64,000 nucleotides of DNA from Mycobacterium sp. SMC-2 (lineage in GTDB: Bacteria > Actinomycetota > Actinomycetes > Mycobacteriales > Mycobacteriaceae), in assembly GCF_025263485.1 (NCBI RefSeq), contig NZ_CP079863.1, forward strand, positions 3,100,001-3,164,000, written 5' to 3'. Under the pieces are notes generated by a model that did no database searches, had not been told where the DNA came from, and saw only the letters and a list, made by a program, of their open reading frames with translations. The position numbers were made by a program, and so were the translations under genes. Position 1 is the first letter of the stretch; each line of letters starts with the position of its first letter. Below, piece after piece: positions 41,080 through 50,065 of this stretch.

Positions 41080-41166
41080 ATGTCCGATTACGCCGCCGAA
41101 TACATCCGCCGCTCAGGCACTTTCGGCCCTCACACCGCCCACTCATTCGCGCCGGAGGAGAAGTAG
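41080..41166 (+). CDS. 28-residue small ORF immediately upstream of the PPE gene
   Basis: ATG 41080 is preceded by GAGGAG (41069-41074). The 28-codon frame ends with TAG at 41164-41166, two bases before the PPE ATG. Its last codons overlap the PPE ribosome binding site (GGAGGAGAAG), so ribosomes ending here could restart on the PPE gene. The peptide is polar with several aromatic residues and is not recognised. The 202 bases between 40878 and 41079 hold no other gene that I can see. Confidence 0.5.
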   Translation: MSDYAAEYIRRSGTFGPHTAHSFAPEEK

Positions 41167-41168
41167 CG

Positions 41169-42350
41169 ATGGACTACGGCGCCTTACCACCGGAAGTCAA
41201 CTCGGCGCGCATGTACAGCGGCCCGGGGTCGGGATCGATGATGGTCGCCGCTGCGGCCTGGGATCAGCTGGCCACCGAGCTGTACACGGCGGCGGCCGCC
41301 TACGGCTCGGTGACATCGAGCCTGGCGGGCGCGTGGATGGGGCCGGCCGCGATGTCGATGGCCCAGGCCGCCGCACCGTACATCACGTGGCTCTGCGCCG
41401 CGGCCGGCCAGTTGGAACAAACGGCCGCGCAGGCCGGTGCTGCCGCCGCGGCCTACGAGGCGGCGTGGGCGGCGACGGTTCCGCCGCCGGTGATCGCCGC
41501 CAACCGCGCCCAATTGATGCTGCTCATCGCGACGAACGTGTTGGGTCAAAACAGTCCCGCCATCGCTGCCACCGAGACCGAGTATGACCAGATGTGGGCT
41601 CAGGACGCAGCCGTCATGTACGCCTACGCCGGCGCGTCGGCTGCCGCGGCGACGTTGACGCCGTTCACCCAGCCGTCGGCAACGACCGACGCTGCGGGGT
41701 TGTCCCGTCAAGGTGCCGCGGTGACGCAAGCAACCCAAACGATGGCCGCGACCCATGCCCAGGAGATTCTTGCAAACGGGTCTCAATTCGTTTCCACAGT
41801 GCCCCAGGCACTCCAGGGACTGGCGTCGGCGCCGGTGTCCAAGTCGGCGGACACGTCGCTCTCGTCGCTCATGTCCAAATTCAACACATTGACAGGGCCG
41901 GCGAAGTTCTCGACCTATCCGATGACATTTTTGAACCAGGCCCTGTCGGCGTCGAAGGCAGTTACCGCGCCGGTCGCGGCGGGCAAGGCGGGGGCGACGG
42001 GTTTGGCGAGCGGGGTCGACGCCGGCGCACGCGCGCTGGGGGCGGCGGGCCTGCCGGGGCTGGGTACCGGCGGCGCAAGTCTTTCTGCCGGCCTGGGTCG
42101 CGGCGTGTCCATCGGCGCGTTGTCGGCACCGCATGCCTGGCTAGCCGCGCCGACGACCAGTGCGGTGACCGCCGGGCCGCCAAGTGCTGGATGGACCGCC
42201 GCGCCGCCGAGTGGCTCTGTCGGCGCGGGTCCGACGGGCTTGCCGCTGATGCCGTTGACGAACATGGCGGGGCGAGGTGTCGGCGGTCCCGCCGCTTCCC
42301 GGTTCGAGCTGCGCGCGAGCGTAGTCCCTCGCTCGCCGGCGGCCGGGTGA
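41169..42350 (+). CDS. PPE-family protein, SVP-like subgroup
   Basis: A 393-residue protein. The N-terminal PPE domain (about residues 1-175) opens with [18 protein letters not shown] and contains the conserved GAWMGPAA and helical hairpins. The C-terminal half is Gly/Ala-rich and ends with a [13 protein letters not shown] segment that corresponds to the GxxSVPxxW motif (here SAPHAW). PPE proteins are normally secreted by type VII (ESX) systems with a PE partner. No PE or ESX gene is next to it in this window. AGGAG precedes the ATG. Confidence 0.95.
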   Translation: MDYGALPPEVNSARMYSGPGSGSMMVAAAAWDQLATELYTAAAAYGSVTSSLAGAWMGPAAMSMAQAAAPYITWLCAAAGQLEQTAAQAGAAAAAYEAAWAATVPPPVIAANRAQLMLLIATNVLGQNSPAIAATETEYDQMWAQDAAVMYAYAGASAAAATLTPFTQPSATTDAAGLSRQGAAVTQATQTMAATHAQEILANGSQFVSTVPQALQGLASAPVSKSADTSLSSLMSKFNTLTGPAKFSTYPMTFLNQALSASKAVTAPVAAGKAGATGLASGVDAGARALGAAGLPGLGTGGASLSAGLGRGVSIGALSAPHAWLAAPTTSAVTAGPPSAGWTAAPPSGSVGAGPTGLPLMPLTNMAGRGVGGPAASRFELRASVVPRSPAAG

Positions 42351-42539
42351 GCGGGCCGGTCCGGGTTACCCGGAATCTGTGCGCGCTGTCGCCGGTGTCA
42401 GTGCGGCACGATGCCGCTCGCGAGGTGCTATATCGTTGGGTGCCAATCAATTTGGCGACCGCTCTTGATGCACCGCCATCGGTCGTCGGGGCGGTGACCT
42501 TGGTGGACGTTGCGGTGCCCTCGCAGTGAGTACGTACAG

Positions 42540-43793
42540 CTATCGCGGAAGATCGACCGATTGGTTGCGCTTGGATTGTCGCCGTGCGTTTTCCAGTCCG
42601 GGCGGCCGCAAACGGGCCGGAACCAATGGCGCCGCGGCCAAGGGGAACAACCCGCACAATGCCCAGGCGGCTGGGTATCCAGCCGCCATGATCAGTGCGC
42701 CGAACAGCGGAGCTCCCGCGGCGGCCATCAGCCGCTGGGTGGTGTTTTGCATGCCCAACGCGCGTCCACCCCAGAACTGCCCGGCGAACTCGGTGATCGC
42801 GGTGGCCTCCAAGCCGTTGTCCAGCACGGCCAGCACCGAAACGGCGAGCATAAGGCACACGCCGTAGCCAGAGCCGCAGTAGTCGGTGAGGGCGAGCAGG
42901 AACAGCGTGAGGGCGGCGGCGATCGCGATCGTTCGGACCGGTCGCATGCGTGAGCCGATGCGATCGGACCAGCGGCCCACTGCGATTCGGCCCACGGCGC
43001 CAAGCAGCTGCGACAGGGTGACCAAAGCGCCGGCCGCCGCCACCGACCAGCCACGGTGATTCATCAACCACACGAGCATGAAGGTCACGGCCACTGTCTG
43101 CGGCACCATCAACAGTGCGGCTGCCGTGTGGATTCGCCACAGCACCGACGAGCCCCGGTATGGGCTGGCCAGCTCTTCCTGGCTGGCTGTTCTGCGGGAT
43201 TTCCGCGGCGGGTCGATGATCCCGATAACGCTCGCCACCGCCGCCACCGTGCACATCACCGCGAGGAACATCAGCCCCCGGTGCGGCCCGCGTTCCGACA
43301 GCTCCGGCACGACAAGGGCGCCCAGCGCGATCCCCAACGGCTGCGCGGTCTGTCGGATGCCCATGGCCAGGCCGCGTTGATGCGGTGGGAACCAGGCGGA
43401 CACCAATCGACCCCCCGCCGCGTTGCAACTGGCGGTGGCCATGCCGCCGAGGAACAGATAGACGCCGGTCAACAGCACTGAATGTGCCGACGCCGCTGCG
43501 TAGGCCGCCACAGCAGTCAACGCCGAGCCGGCCGTCAACACGGCCCGCTCGCCGACGCGATCCAGCACATAGCCCCACAGAACCAGCGTGACCACCATGC
43601 CCCAGCTGGGCATAGACGACAACAAGCTGGCCTCGGTCAGCGGAATGCCGCGACGAGCCTCGAGCGAAGGGATCAGGAACGCAACGCCATTGATGAAAAG
43701 GAACGATATTGCCGTCACTGCCAGCGAAATGGCCATGATCGACCAACGTGCCCCGGCGCCGTGATGGAACTCGACGTCCGGTTTGGTCAGCAT
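42540..43793 (-). CDS. Major facilitator superfamily transporter
   Basis: A 417-residue membrane protein with about 12 hydrophobic segments. The loop between segments 2 and 3 (GYVLDRVGERAVLT) and the equivalent loop of the second half (GRWSDRIGSRMRPV) show the MFS G-x3-D-R-x-G pattern. The central loop is charged (PPRKSRRTASQEELASP). Substrate is unknown. It converges with the PPE gene; the 189 bases between them hold no gene. Confidence 0.9.
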   Translation of the reverse strand: MLTKPDVEFHHGAGARWSIMAISLAVTAISFLFINGVAFLIPSLEARRGIPLTEASLLSSMPSWGMVVTLVLWGYVLDRVGERAVLTAGSALTAVAAYAAASAHSVLLTGVYLFLGGMATASCNAAGGRLVSAWFPPHQRGLAMGIRQTAQPLGIALGALVVPELSERGPHRGLMFLAVMCTVAAVASVIGIIDPPRKSRRTASQEELASPYRGSSVLWRIHTAAALLMVPQTVAVTFMLVWLMNHRGWSVAAAGALVTLSQLLGAVGRIAVGRWSDRIGSRMRPVRTIAIAAALTLFLLALTDYCGSGYGVCLMLAVSVLAVLDNGLEATAITEFAGQFWGGRALGMQNTTQRLMAAAGAPLFGALIMAAGYPAAWALCGLFPLAAAPLVPARLRPPGLENARRQSKRNQSVDLPR

Positions 43794-44290
43794 GCACCCA
43801 TAGTGACATAGCGTTAACGGCAGGGGCCGTCACAACAGCCGCGAAAGCGAGCTAACTTATTGAATCCTAGGGTAATTGCCAACTCGTGGCGTGTAATCGA
43901 AAATGCACCGGATCCGGCTACTTCCCCAAATGTGCTGAATGGCATGCATTCTGGGGCAGAGGTTCGAGCGTCCGACCGCGTCCAATCGGCGCGCGCACAC
44001 CAAACTCACATGCAAAATACAGCCTTTTCTCGCGCGTCCGATCCCGTCGCAACAGGACCAAAATGCCATCCGGGCGCCGCCCCGGGGTTAGACCGTGGGA
44101 GACTCGGTCGATAACGTGTCGTCGACGGTGGGCTTCCGTTGAGCCGCCCGCCGGCAGCGGCCGTCATCAGGGCCCTAATGATCATATTGATCGTCGGCCT
44201 GCCGCACCGTCTTGGCCCTCATCCCGGTCAAGGCACGGCGACCTGACCGAACGCCGCGTCTGGCGCGGCATGCAGCGAATCGAGGTTGCG
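43794..44290. other. Intergenic region, more AT-rich than its surroundings
   Basis: About 500 bases separate the divergent MFS and DUF6065 genes. The part from roughly 43850 to 44060 is visibly poorer in GC. The DUF6065 frame stays open upstream to 43886, but that part resembles no protein and has no start with a binding site. A [18 protein letters not shown] element lies near 44178. No promoter could be fixed with confidence. The base composition suggests an insertion junction. Confidence 0.4.
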
Positions 44291-45076
44291 ATGAGTAACC
44301 AGTCCGGCGGGCAGGCCCGCCCGTTGATCGCGTTCACCACCGGGGACAACACGCCGCCGATAACACCGGCCCCCATCAGCCGGCCGTGGATGTCTCAGAT
44401 GCGGAACGGGTGGCCGAACCGGTGCCTGCCGATGCTCATCGCCAACCAAAGTGGCTGGGAGCTGCGCAATCCGAGCGCGTTCACCGCCACCTGGATGGGC
44501 GGGGACGACAGCTTGGGCGTGATCGTCGCACCCGACCGGCGCGACCCCGGTCAGTTGCTGCCCTTCAGCCACTTCGGTCACGGCATCTTGACCTGGCATC
44601 TACCCTTGCTGTTTCGCACCCCGCCCGGCTACAACCTGTTGGTCCGCGGGCCGGCGAACTATCCGAAGGACGCCGTGTCACCGTTGGAGGGCATAGTCGA
44701 GACCGACTGGGCCACTTCGAGTTTCAGCATGAGCTGGCAGATCACCCGCAAGATGATGCCGGTGCGGTTCGAGGTCGACGAGCCGATCTGCATGATCGTC
44801 CCGCAACGCCGCGCCGAGCTGGAAGAGTTCGCCCCGGAAATCAGGCCGATCGACTCGGACGAGGAACTGCGCCGCAAACACGAATTCTTCCTGCGGTCGC
44901 GCAACGAGCTGGGTCAGGCGCAGGCCGCGACCAACACCGCCCTGGGCGAAAAGGTGCCGTGGCAAGGCGACTACACCCGGGGCAGGCATGCCGACGGCGA
45001 CCCCGGAGCGCCCGACCACCAGACGCGCGTCCACCTGCGCCCGTTCGTCGCGTCGCAACGCGAGAAGCAGCGGTAG
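44291..45076 (+). CDS. DUF6065-family protein of unknown function
   Basis: A 261-residue protein. The N-terminus ([27 protein letters not shown]) and the central [28 protein letters not shown] segment fit the DUF6065 family, which has no known function. No membrane segment or signal peptide is seen. ATG 44291 is preferred; ATG 44270 would add seven residues. The next gene begins 37 bp after its stop. Confidence 0.7.
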   Translation: MSNQSGGQARPLIAFTTGDNTPPITPAPISRPWMSQMRNGWPNRCLPMLIANQSGWELRNPSAFTATWMGGDDSLGVIVAPDRRDPGQLLPFSHFGHGILTWHLPLLFRTPPGYNLLVRGPANYPKDAVSPLEGIVETDWATSSFSMSWQITRKMMPVRFEVDEPICMIVPQRRAELEEFAPEIRPIDSDEELRRKHEFFLRSRNELGQAQAATNTALGEKVPWQGDYTRGRHADGDPGAPDHQTRVHLRPFVASQREKQR

Positions 45077-45113
45077 GCGAGGTCAGCCTTCCCCGCCGCA
45101 TAGAGTTGGCGGC

Positions 45114-45551
45114 ATGCCACTCACAGGCGAATACGCGCCGAGCCCATGGGACTGGTCCCGCGAACAGGCCGAGAAGTACGAGCAGTCGGGCGGGACCGAG
45201 GCCGCGGACATGAAGGGGAAACCCATCATCCTGCTGACCACGGTCGGGGCCAAGACGGGCAAGCTCCGCAAGACCCCGCTGATGCGGGTGGAGCACGGCG
45301 GCGAGTACGCGATCGTCGCCTCGCTCGGCGGGGCGCCGAAGCACCCCGTCTGGTACCACAACGTCGTCAAGAACCCCCGGGTCGAACTGCAGGACGGCGG
45401 CACCACCCGCGAATACGACGCTCGCGAGGTGTTCGGCGACGAGAAGGCGCTTTGGTGGGAGCGTGCCGTCGAGGCCTGGCCGGACTATGCCGAATACCAG
45501 AAGAAGACGGACCGGCAGATCCCGGTGTTCGTGCTGAGCCCGGCAAACTGA
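45114..45551 (+). CDS. Deazaflavin (F420)-dependent nitroreductase family protein (Rv1558-like)
   Basis: A 145-residue split-barrel protein. [18 protein letters not shown] is the F420-phosphate-binding signature of the DDN family, and [19 protein letters not shown] is the second conserved block. Relatives reduce quinones or nitro compounds with F420H2; Ddn activates pretomanid. Size and position before ilvA match Rv1558. TAGAGT at 45101-45106 suggests a leaderless message. Confidence 0.9.
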   Translation: MPLTGEYAPSPWDWSREQAEKYEQSGGTEAADMKGKPIILLTTVGAKTGKLRKTPLMRVEHGGEYAIVASLGGAPKHPVWYHNVVKNPRVELQDGGTTREYDAREVFGDEKALWWERAVEAWPDYAEYQKKTDRQIPVFVLSPAN

Positions 45552-45584
45552 ACTGGCTGCTGGGCGGCATGGCACCATTGATTG

Positions 45585-46868
45585 GTGTCCGCCGAACTGA
45601 GCCAGAGCCCGAACGCGTCGTACGTTTGCGGGTCTGACATCGACGCCGCGGCGAAGCGGGTCGCCGCGGTGGTCACGCCGACCCCGTTGCAGTACAGCGA
45701 CCGGTTGTCGGCAATCACCGGCGCGCAGGTCTACCTCAAGCGTGAAGACCTGCAGGTGGTGCGCTCCTACAAGCTGCGCGGGGCCTACAACCTGCTGGTG
45801 CAGCTGTCCGACGAGGAGCTGGCCGCGGGCGTGGTGTGCTCGTCAGCGGGCAATCACGCGCAGGGCTTCGCGTATGCGTGCCGGACGCTGGGCGTGCACG
45901 GCCGCGTCTACGTGCCCGCCAAGACCCCGCAACAAAAGCGCGACCGGATCCGCTACCACGGCGGGGAGTTCATCGAACTGATCGTAAGCGGGCGCACCTA
46001 TGACCTGGCGGCCGAGGCCGCGTTGGCCGACGTCGAACGCACTGGCGCCACGCTGGTGCCCCCGTATGACGATCTGCGCACCATCGCCGGTCAGGGCACC
46101 ATCGCCGTCGAGCTGCTGGATCAGCTCGACGCCGAGCCGGACCTGGTGGTGGTCCCCGTGGGCGGTGGCGGCTGCATCGCCGGAATCACCACCTACCTGG
46201 CCGAGCGGACGACGAACACGTCGGTGCTGGGCATCGAACCGGCCGGGGCGGCGGCGATGATGGCCGCGCTGTCCGCCGGCGAGCCGGTGACCCTGGACCA
46301 CGTCGACCAGTTCGTCGACGGCGCCGCCGTCCGTCGCGCGGGCACGCTGACCTATGCCGCCCTGGCGGCCGCCGGTGACATGGTGTCGATCACCACGGTC
46401 GACGAGGGCGCGGTGTGCACCGCGATGCTGGACCTCTATCAGAACGAGGGCATCATTGCCGAGCCCGCGGGTGCTCTGTCGGTCGCGGGCCTGCTGGAGG
46501 CCGACGTCGAGCCCGGCGCATGCGTGGTGTGCCTCATCTCCGGCGGCAACAACGACGTGTCCCGCTATGGCGAGGTGCTGGAGCGCTCGCTGGTGCACCT
46601 CGGCCTCAAGCACTACTTCCTGGTGGACTTCCCGCAGGAGCCCGGTGCGCTGCGCCGCTTCCTGGACGACGTGCTCGGCCCCGACGACGACATCACGTTG
46701 TTCGAGTACATCAAGCGCAACAACCGCGAGACCGGCGAGGCGCTGGTGGGCATCCAGTTGGCGTCGTCGGCCGATCTGGACGGACTGCTGGCGCGGATGC
46801 TGGCGACGGAGATGCACGTCGAACGCCTCGAGCCCGGCTCGCCGGCCTACCGTTACCTGCTGCTGTAA
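45585..46868 (+). CDS. ilvA: Threonine dehydratase (threonine ammonia-lyase)
   Basis: A 427-residue PLP enzyme that converts threonine to 2-oxobutanoate, the first step of isoleucine synthesis. The PLP lysine is Lys63 in RSYKLRGAYN; the phosphate loop is VGGGG. The C-terminal 85 residues form a single short ACT-like domain (YFLVDFPQEPGALRRFL), as in the short-form IlvA of actinobacteria. GTG 45585 matches the recalled N-terminus (SAELSQSP); TTG 45582 is also possible. Confidence 0.96.
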   Translation: MSAELSQSPNASYVCGSDIDAAAKRVAAVVTPTPLQYSDRLSAITGAQVYLKREDLQVVRSYKLRGAYNLLVQLSDEELAAGVVCSSAGNHAQGFAYACRTLGVHGRVYVPAKTPQQKRDRIRYHGGEFIELIVSGRTYDLAAEAALADVERTGATLVPPYDDLRTIAGQGTIAVELLDQLDAEPDLVVVPVGGGGCIAGITTYLAERTTNTSVLGIEPAGAAAMMAALSAGEPVTLDHVDQFVDGAAVRRAGTLTYAALAAAGDMVSITTVDEGAVCTAMLDLYQNEGIIAEPAGALSVAGLLEADVEPGACVVCLISGGNNDVSRYGEVLERSLVHLGLKHYFLVDFPQEPGALRRFLDDVLGPDDDITLFEYIKRNNRETGEALVGIQLASSADLDGLLARMLATEMHVERLEPGSPAYRYLLL

Positions 46869-46885
46869 ACCCCGGGCCGCGGTGC

Positions 46886-47803
46886 ATGGATCAGCAGTAT
46901 GGACCCGGTACTGGCGGTTTCGGCCTGGTCAGCGTCGGCGCCCTGGGTTCGCTCGTCCTGCTTGCGTGCGCGGCGATTTGGGTTGCCCGGCGCGGCCCCC
47001 GGTTACCGAGGCTCTGGGAGAGGGTGTCCGACTCCGCCGTGGTCGGCAAAACGCTGACATGGGTGCGTGAGTGGATCAGCGACAGGGGGCAGTGGCTGGC
47101 GCGCCGGTGGCCCGCGGGTGAGGTGGCCGGTGTCGCGTTGCTGCTGGGGCTGGTCATGGTGGTGGCGCTGGCGGTCGGCTTCACCGAAGTGCTCGACGAC
47201 GTGCTCGAGGGCGACGGCATCGCCGGAATCGACCAACCGGTGACGCGGTGGCTTGCGGGCCACCGCGACATCTGGCTGACCGCCATCCTGCGGGCGGTCA
47301 CCATCGCGGGCGGACCCCTTTTTCTGGCCGCACTCGCCTTGCCGGTGTCCGTTGCTGCGGGTTGGCGGTGCAGGGTATGGCGGCCCGTGGTGCTCGCCTT
47401 GGTCGGTGGCGGCGCGGTTCCACTGGTGCTCTTTGCCGCCAAAGCCATGGTGGGTCGGCAGCGCCCGCCGCTGCCTTTCGCCCTCGTCGACGCGGACGGG
47501 TATTCCTTTCCGTCCGGGCACGCAACCGGCACCGGCGCGATCATGGTCATCTCGGCGTGGATGCTGACCCGCTGGTTGATCCCCTGGTGGACCGGCCGCG
47601 TGACGGTATGGACGATCGCGATCGGATCGGTGCTGCTGATCGGGTTCTCGCGGGTCTACCTGGGGGTCCACTACGTCAGCGATGTGCTCTCCGGCTGGAT
47701 GCTCGGCTTGGCCTGGGCCGGAGCCGTCATGATCGTCGGGACCTGGTGGGACAACACCCGGTCCGCACGAGGCCCCGCGGCCGCCCGACAACCGGGGGCG
47801 TGA
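46886..47803 (+). CDS. PAP2-family membrane phosphatase
   Basis: A 305-residue membrane protein with about six to seven hydrophobic segments. The three PAP2 motifs are complete: KAMVGRQRPPLP, YSFPSGHATG and SRVYLGVHYVSDV, with the catalytic histidines in the second and third. It would dephosphorylate a lipid phosphate such as phosphatidic acid or a polyprenyl pyrophosphate. A longer N-terminal part than in bacterial UppP-like PAP2 proteins includes an extra membrane segment. It starts 17 bp after ilvA. Confidence 0.92.
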   Translation: MDQQYGPGTGGFGLVSVGALGSLVLLACAAIWVARRGPRLPRLWERVSDSAVVGKTLTWVREWISDRGQWLARRWPAGEVAGVALLLGLVMVVALAVGFTEVLDDVLEGDGIAGIDQPVTRWLAGHRDIWLTAILRAVTIAGGPLFLAALALPVSVAAGWRCRVWRPVVLALVGGGAVPLVLFAAKAMVGRQRPPLPFALVDADGYSFPSGHATGTGAIMVISAWMLTRWLIPWWTGRVTVWTIAIGSVLLIGFSRVYLGVHYVSDVLSGWMLGLAWAGAVMIVGTWWDNTRSARGPAAARQPGA

Positions 47804-47815
47804 GCGCCCCGCGGC

Positions 47816-48478
47816 TCAGGGTCGGCGCGCCCTCAGGTACGGCGGCACGGCGGTGCCGGGACCGAGGTCGCTGGCCGGAATCGGCGCCCCGGCCGTCACA
47901 CTCAGCGGAACCACCCCGGCCCAATGCGGCAGCGCGCAATCCTCCGGATCGTCCACGGGGCCGCCGGTGCGCACCTTGGCCGACACCTCCACCAGGTCCA
48001 GCGCGAGCACCCCGGTGGCGGCCAGCTCGCGCGGGTCCGGGGTTCGGCAGTCGGCGGCGCGCCCGGGGGCGATGTGATCGAGCAGGCCGGCGAGTGCCCG
48101 CATTTTTTCGGCCTCGTCGTCGACGACGTGGGCCTCGCCCAGCACGACGACCGAGCGGAAGTTCACCGAATGGTGCATGGCCGAGCGCGCCAGTACCAGC
48201 CCGTCGACCAGGGTGGCGGTGACGCACACGGGCAGGCCCGACGGCGCCGCGCGGGCCGCGAGCAGGGGACCGCCGCCGGTCGACCCGTGCAGGTACAGGG
48301 TCTCCCCCAGGCGGGCGTGTGTGGTCGGCAAGACCACCGGACGGCCGGCGCTGAGGTAGCCCAGGTGGCAGATCAGTGACTCGTCGAGGATCTGGTGGAC
48401 GGTCTGGCGGTCGTAGTGCGCGCGCTCGCGGTATCGCGTCGGTGTCGTGCGCGGCGTCGGCTCGTATCCGGTTTCCAT
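47816..48478 (-). CDS. Pyridoxamine 5'-phosphate oxidase-like FMN-binding protein
   Basis: A 220-residue split-barrel protein of the NimA-like group (HQILDESLICHLGYLSAGRPVVLPT, then LYLHGSTGG). The central NFRSVVVLGEAHVVDDEAEK is typical of the group. It is divergent from a MocR regulator with overlapping promoters, which suggests that the MocR protein controls it. MocR proteins often sit next to vitamin B6-related enzymes. Substrate is unknown. Confidence 0.85.
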   Translation of the reverse strand: METGYEPTPRTTPTRYRERAHYDRQTVHQILDESLICHLGYLSAGRPVVLPTTHARLGETLYLHGSTGGGPLLAARAAPSGLPVCVTATLVDGLVLARSAMHHSVNFRSVVVLGEAHVVDDEAEKMRALAGLLDHIAPGRAADCRTPDPRELAATGVLALDLVEVSAKVRTGGPVDDPEDCALPHWAGVVPLSVTAGAPIPASDLGPGTAVPPYLRARRP

Positions 48479-48487
48479 GGCGTCGAC

Positions 48488-48527
48488 CTTTGTTCTAGTA
48501 CATAATCTATAGCGTGCCAGTACAAAG
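48488..48527. promoter_or_regulatory. Overlapping divergent promoters with imperfect palindrome
   Basis: CTTTGT (48488-48493) mirrors ACAAAG (48522-48527), and AGTAC occurs twice as a direct repeat (48497-48501 and 48519-48523). Rightward -10 TAATCT (48503-48508) places the start of transcription at the GTG of the MocR gene. On the other strand TAGATT (48509-48504) is a -10 for the PPOX gene, leaving a leader of about 20 bases. This is a likely autoregulatory MocR site. Confidence 0.6.
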
Positions 48528-49842
48528 CAGCATAACCGGGACGGGCGCGGAGTCCATAGCCGCCAGCATCGAAGAGGCCATTTCGGCCGGCTCCCTGGCG
48601 CCAGGTGACGCGCTGCCGCCCGTGCGGGAGCTGGCCACCCAGCTCGGCGTGAATGCCAACACCGCCGCCGCGGCCTACCGCCTGCTGCGGCATCGCGGAG
48701 CGGTGGAGACCGCGGGCCGGCGCGGCACCCGGGTGCGGCACCGGCCGGCGACCACCCCCCGATCGCTGCTCGGGCTCGACGTTCCCGCGGGGGTGCGCGA
48801 CCTGTCGACCGGCAATCCCGACCCCGCCCTGTTGCCCCTGGCGGGCGCGTCGCTGCCGGGCCCGGTCGGGGGCCGCCCGGTGCTGTACGGCGAGCCGGCC
48901 ATGTCGGCGGCATTGGTGGAGTTCGCCCGGGCGGCGCTATCCGCCGATGGCGTGCCATCCGAGCACCTCGCGGTGACGAGCGGCGCGCTTGATGGCATCG
49001 AGCGCGTGCTCACCGCGCACCTGCGCCCCGGCGACCGGGTCGCCGTCGAGGACCCGGGCTGGGCCAACCTGCTGGACCTCCTTGCCGCCCTGGGTCTTTC
49101 GGCCGAGCCCGTACAGGTTGACGACGACGGGCCGTTGGCCGCCGACCTGGCGCGGGCGCTGGACCGCGGTGTGCGCGGGCTGATCATCACCAATCGCGCC
49201 CAGAACCCAACGGGCGCGGCGCTATCCGCGGAACGCGCCGACGAGCTACGGCAGCTGGCGGCGCGCCGGGCCGGCGACCTGCTGGTGATCGAGGACGACC
49301 ACTGCGCGGGCATTTCCGGCGTGCCGCTGCACACCTTGGCCGGCGTGACCGACCACTGGGCGTTCGTGCGGTCCGCGTCCAAGGCCTACGGCCCCGACCT
49401 GCGGGTGGCCGTGCTCGCGGGGGATCGCCGCACGGTGGAGCGCGTGCACGGCCGCCTGCGGCTCGGGCCGGGCTGGGTGAGCCACCTGCTGCAGGACCTG
49501 GCCGTCAGCCTGTGGTCGGATCAGGCGGCGGCGCGCCTGGTCGCCACGGCCGAACGGCGATACGCCGGCAGCCGTCGGCGGCTCTCCGCCGCCCTGGCCG
49601 AGCGCAATGTCGCCGCGCACGGCCGCTCCGGGCTCAACGTCTGGGTCCCGGTGCCCGACGAGACCGTCGCGATCACCCGGTTGCTCCGCGCGGGCTGGGC
49701 CGCGGCGCCGGGCGCGCGGTTCCGGATCGGCACGCCGCCAGGCATCCGCGTCACCATCGCGGACCTGGGGGCCGACGAAATCGGCCCGCTGGCCGACGCG
49801 ATCGCCGGGGCGGTGCACGGCGCGGGGCGCCCCAGCGTCTAA
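48514..49842 (+). CDS. MocR-type regulator (GntR winged helix fused to class I aminotransferase domain)
   Basis: A 442-residue protein. Residues 1-75 form a GntR-type winged helix (IEEAISAGSLAPGDALPPVRELATQLGVNANT). Residues about 95-435 are an aminotransferase-like domain with NRAQNPTGA, EDDHCAG and the PLP lysine in SASKAYGPDLR. Such proteins sense PLP or an aldimine rather than transaminate. The start is GTG 48514, with a leaderless promoter and no binding site. It is divergent from a PPOX gene, the probable target. Confidence 0.92.
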   Translation: MPVQSSITGTGAESIAASIEEAISAGSLAPGDALPPVRELATQLGVNANTAAAAYRLLRHRGAVETAGRRGTRVRHRPATTPRSLLGLDVPAGVRDLSTGNPDPALLPLAGASLPGPVGGRPVLYGEPAMSAALVEFARAALSADGVPSEHLAVTSGALDGIERVLTAHLRPGDRVAVEDPGWANLLDLLAALGLSAEPVQVDDDGPLAADLARALDRGVRGLIITNRAQNPTGAALSAERADELRQLAARRAGDLLVIEDDHCAGISGVPLHTLAGVTDHWAFVRSASKAYGPDLRVAVLAGDRRTVERVHGRLRLGPGWVSHLLQDLAVSLWSDQAAARLVATAERRYAGSRRRLSAALAERNVAAHGRSGLNVWVPVPDETVAITRLLRAGWAAAPGARFRIGTPPGIRVTIADLGADEIGPLADAIAGAVHGAGRPSV

Positions 49843-49864
49843 GCGGGGTCGAACCCCTTGCCTA

Positions 49865-50008
49865 TCAGGGTTTCCCGGGACCCGGCCCCGACCACAACAG
49901 CTCCACGCTGCGTTCCCGCGGCACCTCGTTGACCGCGGCGAGCGGGGCCGGCACCGGATCCTTCTTCCTCAGCAGGCCGATACAGCGGCCGAATGCGGAT
50001 TGCTTCAT
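49865..50008 (-). CDS. Possible 47-residue small protein upstream-strand of treZ end
   Basis: A minus-strand frame from ATG 50008 to TGA 49865-49867 encodes a basic N-terminal half (FGRCIGLLRKKDPVPAP) and a Pro/Gly-rich end. It lies in the 223-bp gap between the converging MocR and treZ genes and is in the treZ direction, 57 bases after its stop. No clear binding site is seen. In M. tuberculosis a VapBC pair is annotated nearby, but no similarity is evident. Confidence 0.25.
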   Translation of the reverse strand: MKQSAFGRCIGLLRKKDPVPAPLAAVNEVPRERSVELLWSGPGPGKP

Positions 50009-50065
50009 GGACGAATCATCGGCGGTGGCGCGCCGGGGCGCGCACCGCTATCCACAGCCGCGCCG

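Noticed and set aside
42351..42539. A possible gene fragment between PPE and the MFS gene
   Set aside because: Short frames on both strands show no recognisable similarity or start signal.
43886..44290. N-terminal extension of the DUF6065 gene of 135 residues
   Set aside because: The sequence is more AT-rich, has no binding site at its start and resembles no protein.
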